64,000 nt of DNA, from positions 6,324,001 to 6,388,000 of the forward strand of contig JBAJFE010000014.1 of assembly GCA_037903355.1 (NCBI GenBank), written 5' to 3'. The translations under genes were made by a program, and so were the position numbers. This document shows, piece after piece, positions 58,098-64,000 of this stretch; within the stretch, counting starts at the first letter, position 1; the number at the start of each line of letters is the position of its first letter. Under the pieces are notes generated by a model, which was not told the origin of the DNA, searched no databases, and saw nothing but the letters and a program-made list of their open reading frames with translations. The stretch is from Trichuris trichiura. Taxonomy: Eukaryota > Nematoda > Enoplea > Trichinellida > Trichuridae.

Positions 58098-59170
58098 GGG
58101 TCTTGTATGTTTCGCGGGCACCGGAAGTAGAGGCGGCAACTTCAAAGGCGGTCACGTGATCATTACTACGTCACCTGAACAATGGGTGACCTAAGCTATT
58201 GTTCACTGTGTACACACGCGAGCGATGCGTATCAGCGAAGGAACGCTGCACATCTGGAAACAGACGCTGCACATCTGGAAACAGTTGGCCGTTCTGGTAA
58301 TTGTTTCCAAGTGCGTCCTATAACCCTGCCGGCCATCCTGTCCTGCCTAAGCCTAAGCATAAGCCTAAGCCTAAACCTAAGCCTAAGCCTAAGCCTAAGC
58401 CTAAGCATAAGCCTAAGCCTAAGCATAAGCCTAAGCCTAAGCCTAAGCCTAAACCTAAGCCTAAGCCTAAGCCTAAGCCTAAACCTAAACCTAAGCCTAA
58501 GCCTAAGCCTAAGCCTAAACCTAAACCTAAGCCTAAGCCTAAGCCTAAGCCTAAGCCTAAACCTTAACATGACGCGTGTTCGTTGCTGCTGTTGGGTTTT
58601 GCAGTTTTGACCGTGGCGCAAACGACAAGAAGCATAGCGCAAAGTAACGTTATTTAGCGATCACTGAACAAGCGAGCAATGAGTAACGCAAAAAGGGAAA
58701 AAGCATACGTACTGCTAACGCAGGCGCTCAGCCTGACGAAGGCGACGCGTCGATTTCGCTGGAGGCGCATCCGACGGGTTCACTCGGGTGTACCTAATCA
58801 GGCAGAAGGCGTCAATGCCTCCTTACGGTGCCTCCACTTGTCGATGGCAAGTTGTCACTAGATCCCGGGACAGACATAAAGCAGAATGAGATTTACCCTG
58901 TCTACCAAGGCACGCCTCAGCTCGGAAAGTTGACCTGCGATGTTTTTCAGGAATTCCTAGACGACGTCTCAGCTTGAACACCTGCAGGCCCCATTGTGTT
59001 TCCCGTAACTTGAATGCATGCACATCTGCTAAATTCCATCCTTTCACTAAACCTGACGATAACGTCCGTCCTGTTGCGCCGATAACAACCATTTATTACG
59101 CCGTAGATTCGCAGATAACGCTTTGAAGAAGCCGCCTCTACTTCCGGTGCCCGCGAAACATACTAGACCC
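58098..59170. mobile_element. TTAGGC-carrying TIR transposon, copy 2 (36-unit array)
   Basis: Ends GGGTCTTGTATG..GGGCACCGGAAGTAGAGGCGGC and the reverse complement, with a perfect 8-bp duplication GCAATAAC on both sides (58090-58097; 59171-59178). Eight-base targets fit the hAT or Merlin superfamilies; the GG-starting ends favour neither decisively. It aligns with 3865-4722 on both sides of the telomere array. A 23-bp tandem duplication (ACGCTGCACATCTGGAAACA) lies at 58245-58285. No transposase is encoded. Confidence 0.9.
58345..58560 (-). repeat. interstitial telomeric array, 36 units of TTAGGC
   Basis: Exactly 216 bases of GCCTAA-phase hexamers on the plus strand, with interspersed ACCTAA and GCATAA variants in a higher-order pattern. 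TTAGGC is the nematode telomere unit. The long repetitive open frames here (KPKP..., LSLS..., RLRL...) are translations of this array. Confidence 0.97.
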
Positions 59171-59205
59171 GCAATAACTCAAAAACCATGCATAACAGTA
59201 GTAGT

Positions 59206-59826
59206 AATCTAACCCCACAGCGAGGAAGACTAATGTTGGACCCGCAAATTACCATGGAAAACCCAAACAAGCCTCTCCTGTGACGGAACATGCAGCACAG
59301 TGTAATCAGCCGCTCCAACCAAAAGTTTTATTCTATGAAAAATAACCTACGGTTGCGAAGAATTAAAGAAGCACCGTACACAAGACACAATTTGACTTAC
59401 AACCGCGATCAGGGATCGGACATAAGTGAACTATAGACAAACATTGTTACGCGACACAATTGCTGCTCACTGAATTGGTGACACACACGAACGCTTGGAA
59501 CAAGTGAGGAAACAAAGTAACTAACACGTATGGAATAACTGGGAAATGGATAAAATTAGGTGGTACATGGAATAAACAAGAAACGAACTAACAAATATGG
59601 AACACAAATGAAGAATGGATATAAAAAACTTGAATTAACAATGGAGAAAAATTCGAAAAATAAAACAGGTAGACAGAAAAATGGCACAAGATATAGGGAA
59701 CAAGAAACGCAGACAGCTGACAGACAGAAAAAACCCCCAAAAAGAAGACTTTAAAATACTCGTTTTAAACCGTTAAAAATGATTGAAGGCTGACTTCGTA
59801 TTTGCAAATTACATTTACCTTAATAC
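59206..59826. other. probable 3' non-coding part of the PLE copy
   Basis: Between the PLE stop and the ribozyme-like core. A-rich with repeated ACAAGAAAC and AGACAGAAA words. The 64-codon lysine-rich plus frame (59560-59754) is compositional. Confidence 0.35.
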
Positions 59827-59870
59827 CGCTGAAGACGGGTCACGCGCGGCCCGAAAGCTACGAAACTACT
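59827..59870 (+). ncRNA. hammerhead-ribozyme-like core downstream of PLE
   Basis: Plus strand: CTGAAGA, C, GGGTC, loop, GGCCC, GAAA, then AGC. Stem II pairs with one U-G. It is followed by TCCAATGGGAAGACTACC in place of the usual CAACGGGAC. It lies in the sense of the PLE remnant that ends about 640 bases upstream, the position expected for a PLE-borne ribozyme. Confidence 0.5.
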
Positions 59871-60051
59871 AAAAGTTTGGCACTTCCAATGGGAAGACTA
59901 CCTTACAAAAATAGACTACAAAGAGGAATGCTTGTGTGCTTACGACGGATAAGAAAAACGAAGTTTCTCTAACAACGAAGAAATTTCTTTCAAATGTGTG
60001 CGGCATAGACTATCGTAGCTTTTGACGGTAATGATGTTGATTTCTGTGGCT

Positions 60052-60260
60052 ATGGACTGACCTAGCGAGGAACAGACAGCCATATCTATCTATCTATCTA
60101 TCTAGCTATATATCTATATATATATAGAACAGGTAGACAGAAAATATATATATATATATACATATATAGAATGATAAACCACAGATAGATAGATAGATAG
60201 ATAGATAGACAGATAGATAGACAGATATGGCTGTCTGTTCCTCGCTAGGTCTGTCCACAG
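60052..60260. repeat. palindromic (TATC)n/(GATA)n element
   Basis: GACCTAGCGAGGAACAGACA followed by GCCATATC and TATC units is mirrored by GATA units and the exact reverse complement ending GCTAGGTC. The centre is TA-rich. It is followed by CAACTTCGGAAGTTCTACTG (60263-60282), a detached end of the GTTGACCACC MITE family. Confidence 0.8.
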
Positions 60261-60396
60261 CCAACTTCGGAAGTTCTACTGTATGTATCCGGCTAATCCG
60301 GCTGTATCTACTGTATGTATCCGTCCATCCGGCTAATTTCATATATATATACAGATTGTATAGAACCTCGATTATATAACCTCTATATATATATAT

Positions 60397-60487
60397 GCTT
60401 CCGCATCCGGGTAATTCGCCTGGCACTGATTTCATTTCATTTCATATGTATATATCAGTGCCAGGCGAATTACCCGGATGCGGAAGC
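60397..60487. repeat. perfect 34-bp-arm palindrome derived from mariner
   Basis: GCTTCCGCATCCGGGTAATT and on to CACTGAT, a 23-bp spacer, then the exact reverse complement. The arm matches the HPGN-coding segment of the mariner at about 56233-56263 (CAAATTACCCGGATGCGGAA) apart from one or two bases. Confidence 0.85.
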
Positions 60488-60524
60488 AATCCATTGTACA
60501 GTGTTGTACACGTATATATATATA

Positions 60525-61172
60525 CAGTAGAACTTCCGAAGTTGACCACCTCTTTATGTAGACCACCTCCCCAAGTTAACCGAATTTTGACCGCTTGGTT
60601 AGTCCGCACGTTAATAACACAAGGACAACTCCTATACATTGACCACCTCCATAAGTGGGAAGTTGACTGCTTTAGCAATGACGTGGTATATAGACGCAAC
60701 GCTAGTTTGCTCTCTGTAAGTTGACCGCCGCAGTTTGCTCTATGTCAGTCGCTAGCAGCTGTTAACCGTCATTGCCTCAATGTGCTATTACTCATAGTAG
60801 CGAAGTTTTTCATTACCGTGCGTTGGAGGTTCCTGACAACAGAACTGGTTTCGTCGCATTGAAGATGCTTTTTCCATGCTTGTCGGCGCAGCCTGCGCGT
60901 TTCCTCGATTATATAACCTCTCACCTACGCTCAATGAGCGAATGCTGCTGACGCAGGACAACCTCCGTCAGTGGGAAGTTGACAGCTTTAGCCGTGACGT
61001 GGTCTATGGACGCAATGCTAGTTTGTTCACAGTAACTTGACCAGTCTGTTGAATGGACAACTTACGGTGGTTCAAGTGCAATCTATTCAGCCGAGCCACT
61101 TATATCCACAGCCTCTTATGTTGACCAGTTTTCCCTGGTCCCTTGGGTGGTCAACTTATGGAGGTTCTACTG
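60525..61172. mobile_element. pogo-like MITE (GTTGACCACC family), copy B1
   Basis: Ends CAGTAGAACTTCCGAAGTTG and ..CAACTTATGGAGGTTCTACTG, bordered by TA. Internal blocks AAGGACAACTCC, AGTGGGAAGTTGAC, GACGTGGTATATAGACGCAA. Non-coding. Confidence 0.8.
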
Positions 61173-61178
61173 TATATA

Positions 61179-62145
61179 CAGTAAAACCCCTGAAGTTGAC
61201 AACCCCTATATGTTTTGACCGCCTCCCTAAGTTGACCGAACTTTGGCCAGTCAATTTGTCCGCACGTTAATATGCGCAAGGACAGCTTCTATACATTGAC
61301 CACTTCCGTAAGTGGGAATTTGACCGCTTTATCCGTGACCTGGTATATCGACCCAGTGCTAGTTTGCTCTCTGTAAGTTGACCGCCTCAGTTTATTCTGT
61401 CAGTCGCTAGCAGCAGTTAACCGTCAGTGCCTGAATGTGCTATTACTCAACGTAGCGAAGTTTTTCGTTACCGTGCAATCTCCAGATTCCTGATAACAGA
61501 ACCGATTCTGTCGCTTGGACGATGCTTCTTTCATGCTCGCCGGCGCAGTTTGCGCGTTTCCTCAAGTACATAACCTCCCACCTACGCGTTGGCAGCATTC
61601 ACCCATTGAGCGAAATATGACGAATCGAGCCTAATTGTATTCATTTGCGTCGAGCTCAAGTCTATTCATTCGCTTTACTATAGCCGTGCAACAGGTGGCC
61701 TTAACGTGTCTACGTGAGTAAAGATGGTCCGGCTTACGCAGTAATAGGTGCAGTAGTAGCTACCAAGCTGGTCAAAGTTTGCCCTATTGCCAAACGGAAA
61801 GAATCGAGAGAGTTGGCACAGAAAAATGAGACGAAAAATGCCCAGAAATGTTGAGCGGGGTAGCCAGCGCGGAGCTCGCCCTTACCGCTTATTTTTGTAG
61901 TAAGAACAAGCACAAAACTAGAATGGACACCTAAAAAGCTTATGTATGATTTTACAGTGTTATGTTTATGCATCTCGCTGTTTAATAGACCTCCAATTGA
62001 AGCTGTACAATAGAATAAAACGCATACAGATGCTAATATATTCAGCCGAGCTACTTACACCCACGGTTCCCATATGTTGACCGCTCCCCTATGCTGACCA
62101 GTTTTGCCCAGTCTGTAGAGTGGCCAACTCATGGAGGTTTTACTG
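61179..62145. mobile_element. pogo-like MITE (GTTGACCACC family), copy B2
   Basis: Ends CAGTAAAACCCCTGAAGTTG and ..CAACTCATGGAGGTTTTACTG with TA borders. Separated from B1 only by TATATA. It is longer than B1 by about 320 bp (61620-62050 differs). A 79-codon minus frame inside has no recognisable content. Confidence 0.8.
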
Positions 62146-62267
62146 TATATTGAAAACATAACTGGTATGTGCACTGGAAGCGAATTCCGGGAACCAGAAT
62201 TCTGTTGGAATAAATTCACAACTGTTTGACTACAAACGTAATGCATTTAAAGTATTTCTGTTTTTCT

Positions 62268-63345
62268 TGTCTTCTTCGTAACAGACTTTCTGTAAATTTT
62301 TTCAGTAAAACTTTTACGGTTTTTAACCCGTTTTCATCATATAACGTTTGTTGTTATAAACGTTGCTTCCGGAGCTTTCGGGTCACTCCAAGACCCGTCT
62401 TCAGCGCTAGGCGCGTCCACTGCCAGGTCGCTCTTCATGGTTGCAAGCCCCTCCATCTAACCAGCTTCAGCCGAGACCGCAGCTTTCAGCTCTATCTTGA
62501 GCCTTCGAGCTTTGGTCCAATCTCATCCTCAATCAGACGGTAGAGCGAACGGCCAACCGACCTACCGCAATAGCGACACAGCAACAATTGAGCGAGAACG
62601 AGCAAACAAAAGATGCAAGTCCGTCTGTTTTAAACGAGACGGGTTGTAAACGTTCTTCCGTCCGACTGATCCATCTCTGTTCTTTCTCTGTGCTACGTCC
62701 TTCGTTGTCCTCGCTTGTTTCTTTCTACTTTTCTTTTTTCTTTCTTTTAGCGCCTGTACGCATTTGGTTTTTTTCGTAACGGTTTGTTTGCAGAACACTT
62801 TTATTACAACAAACATTGTGACAAAAACAGGCTAAAAACCGTAAAAGTTTTTCAAAAAAGATTAACAAGAAACCTGCTACGAAGAAGAAAAGAAAAATAA
62901 AACAAAACGGGTAGGCGTGCTAAAAGAAAGAAAAAAAAAGAAGAAAGAAGCAAGCGGGGACAACGAAAGACGTAGAACAGTGAAAGATCAGTCAGAGGGA
63001 AGAGGAACGTTTAAATACTGTCTCGTTTAAAACGGTCGGGTATGCATCTTTCGTTCGCTCGTTGTCGCTCAACTGTTGCTGTGCCGCCGTCGCGGTAGGT
63101 CGGTTGGGCGCTCGTTCTACCGTCTGACTGACGAGGTGGGACGAAAGCTCAACAGCTCAAAAGAGAGGTGACAGCTGCGGTCCCAACTGAAATTGGTCGG
63201 ATGGAGGGGCAAGCAACCATTAAGAGCGACCCGGCGGTGGAGGCTCCTAGCGCTGAAGATGAGTCCCGGAAAGACCGGAGAGCTCCGCAAGCAACGTTCG
63301 TAAGAATAAACGTTATGTGATAAAAACCCTAAGTTTTTCAAAAAA
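62268..63345. mobile_element. hammerhead-like snap-back element, long subtype, both arms
   Basis: Left arm 62268-62750 and right arm about 62760-63345 are reverse complements over several hundred bases: TTCTTCGTAACAG, AACCCGTTTTCATCAT, core, CATGGTTGCAAGCCCCTCC, CAATCAGACGGTAGAGCG, TTTTAAACGAGACGGG and TCGTTGTCC are found in both. Shows that the single-arm copies at 598 and 6228 are half-elements. No coding capacity recognised. Confidence 0.75.
62371..62406 (-). ncRNA. hammerhead-ribozyme-like core, CTGAAGA variant
   Basis: Minus strand: CTGAAGA, C, GGGTC, TTGGAGT loop, GACCC, GAAA, AGC..AACGTTT. The free position of CTGANGA is A. The partner in the right arm (63252-63290) is decayed. Confidence 0.5.
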
Positions 63346-64000
63346 GTCTTTCTGGGTTCAAACGGCAAGTTTCACACTGGGATCTCACTTTATTCTCCAT
63401 CTGTTGGGAATGGACCTGTCCAAAAATGACAGAACGTTGAAGACAATGATTATGAATACATAATCCACTGATATTTCTTTTTCATTCAGTTACTTTTTAC
63501 TTAGAGTTTTACTCACTGGTGACAACATTTACGATTCTACTGAATAGTTTCCTATTACAGCAGCACTGTTATTCCTGCTAAGCGAGCTGGTGAAATAGTA
63601 TTCTTCGGACTGCCGATATTGGAACAGTACGATAAGTGCCCTTGCAAACTATCCATACTATCTTATAGCTGAAAAACGAAAACGTTTTTTTAAAACCGTT
63701 TCTGCATTAAAGAACGTGATAAACAATTTTGCTGTTTTGGTACTAGCAGGTTCAGTGTGCAGTAAGAAAACACCGCGCCAGCAGGAAACCTGAAGCATCA
63801 GAAGTTTCTCATGGTTTTCACAAGTGGGGTTAGTCCATGTTCAGTATGCAGCTAAACTGTTCAACGTGTATAGCTAACTATTGCACTTTGCATCATAAAT
63901 CTAGCCATACGCAGCTCTAGAATAGAAGCATACATCCTCCAGCCCTAGAATACTAATCTTGGTGCCATGCAGGCTTGTACGACGGAAGAAGAATAGTGAA
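63346..64000. other. unassigned DNA to window end
   Basis: No element end, exon or RNA gene recognised. Confidence 0.35.

Larger units (their letters stand above)
57582..59205 (+). pseudogene. Penelope-like element with GIY-YIG endonuclease, split by the TTAGGC transposon
   Basis: Plus strand: NKPTYRPTS block, PRSVMRGIFSRMVDRGTDLC, NPEHLQSELNYIKKTYKNEY, PESFIDHVLQF, LPKANTLHYPC, IPYVVGLG, KLRSIFRKDKTKVPADKKTG, and after a one-base slip VECACAGIYIGKTGNTLEHR followed by FSEHIKESSEVAIT. This is the RT-to-endonuclease linker and most of a GIY-YIG domain, with GIY, YIG (YIGKTG) and the catalytic R and E/H region visible. The frame is interrupted at 58098 by the transposon and resumes at 59179 for ten codons before a stop. 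A ribozyme-like core lies downstream on the same strand at 59827. Confidence 0.8.

Noticed and set aside
58345..58560. Reading the telomeric array as a chromosome-fusion scar or a true telomere
   Set aside because: It is unidirectional, lies inside an inverted-repeat element with an 8-bp target duplication, and is followed by ordinary sequence on both sides.
58182..58642. Long repetitive open frames (KPKP, LSLS, RLRL) over 88-142 codons on both strands
   Set aside because: They are translations of the 36-unit telomeric hexamer array in several frames.
1..64000. CRISPR arrays, operons, rRNA and tRNA genes
   Set aside because: Nothing with the needed repeat-spacer layout, Shine-Dalgarno-linked genes, rRNA blocks or tRNA A/B-box pair was seen; the genes are spliced and eukaryotic.

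Overview
The window is nematode nuclear DNA. It carries arrays of the nematode telomeric hexamer TTAGGC (as GCCTAA), two intron-containing host genes of nematode type, and a dense, layered load of transposable elements. The genus cannot be fixed by eye; the very short introns (about 40 to 75 bp) would suit an enoplean such as Trichuris, but that is a guess. Only two host genes could be built, both on the minus strand, with splice phases that agree at every junction.

Host gene 1 (15668 to 9355) encodes a cuticlin-like zona pellucida (ZP) protein in seven exons. It has a dibasic furin-type site and a C-terminal membrane anchor. Its signal-peptide exon was not found. Its fourth intron (10100-14771) is filled with a Penelope-like fragment, two Tigger/pogo derivatives, a mariner, a perfect hairpin and a small telomere-repeat MITE. 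Host gene 2 (43817 to 37076) encodes a secreted protein of about 1016 residues in ten exons: signal peptide, two chitin-binding-like cysteine modules, about 14 worm-specific WR1/lustrin-type cysteine repeats, and EB-like modules. Two hairpin retroelements sit in its intron 39129-40697.

The rest is mostly transposon debris. Named elements are pogo/Tigger transposases and MITEs (1-305; 5283-6929; 10859-12037; 13025-13600; 31630-33330; 45299-46467; 51334-53097; 60525-61172; 61179-62145), mariners (12060-12780; 34888-35505; 47130-47425; 56030-57088), a Ty3/gypsy remnant (35510-36870), a Ty1/copia remnant (47440-49070 with a possible LTR), two hAT MITEs with 8-bp target duplications (16959-17406; 50818-51237), and Penelope-like (PLE) fragments with the GIY-YIG endonuclease (10325-10884; 54640-55310; 57300-57530; 57582-59205).

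Two systems stand out. First, at least thirteen short, mostly hairpin-shaped elements share a core that reads, on the sense strand, CTGANGA - stem - GAAA. This matches the catalytic core of a hammerhead ribozyme, with natural variation at the one free position (T, A or C) and compensatory changes in the stem. Six of these elements are bounded by 11-15 bp direct repeats. That is a retroposition signature, and with the PLE fragments in the window it suggests a family of non-autonomous, PLE-driven, hammerhead-bearing snap-back elements. Second, a terminal-inverted-repeat transposon family (3865-4722; 58098-59170; diverged short copy 13952-14207) carries a telomeric TTAGGC tract inside it, 36 units in one copy and about 3 to 5 in the others. 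The 36-unit copy is inserted in a PLE endonuclease reading frame with a perfect 8-bp target duplication, so internal telomere arrays here are being spread by transposition.
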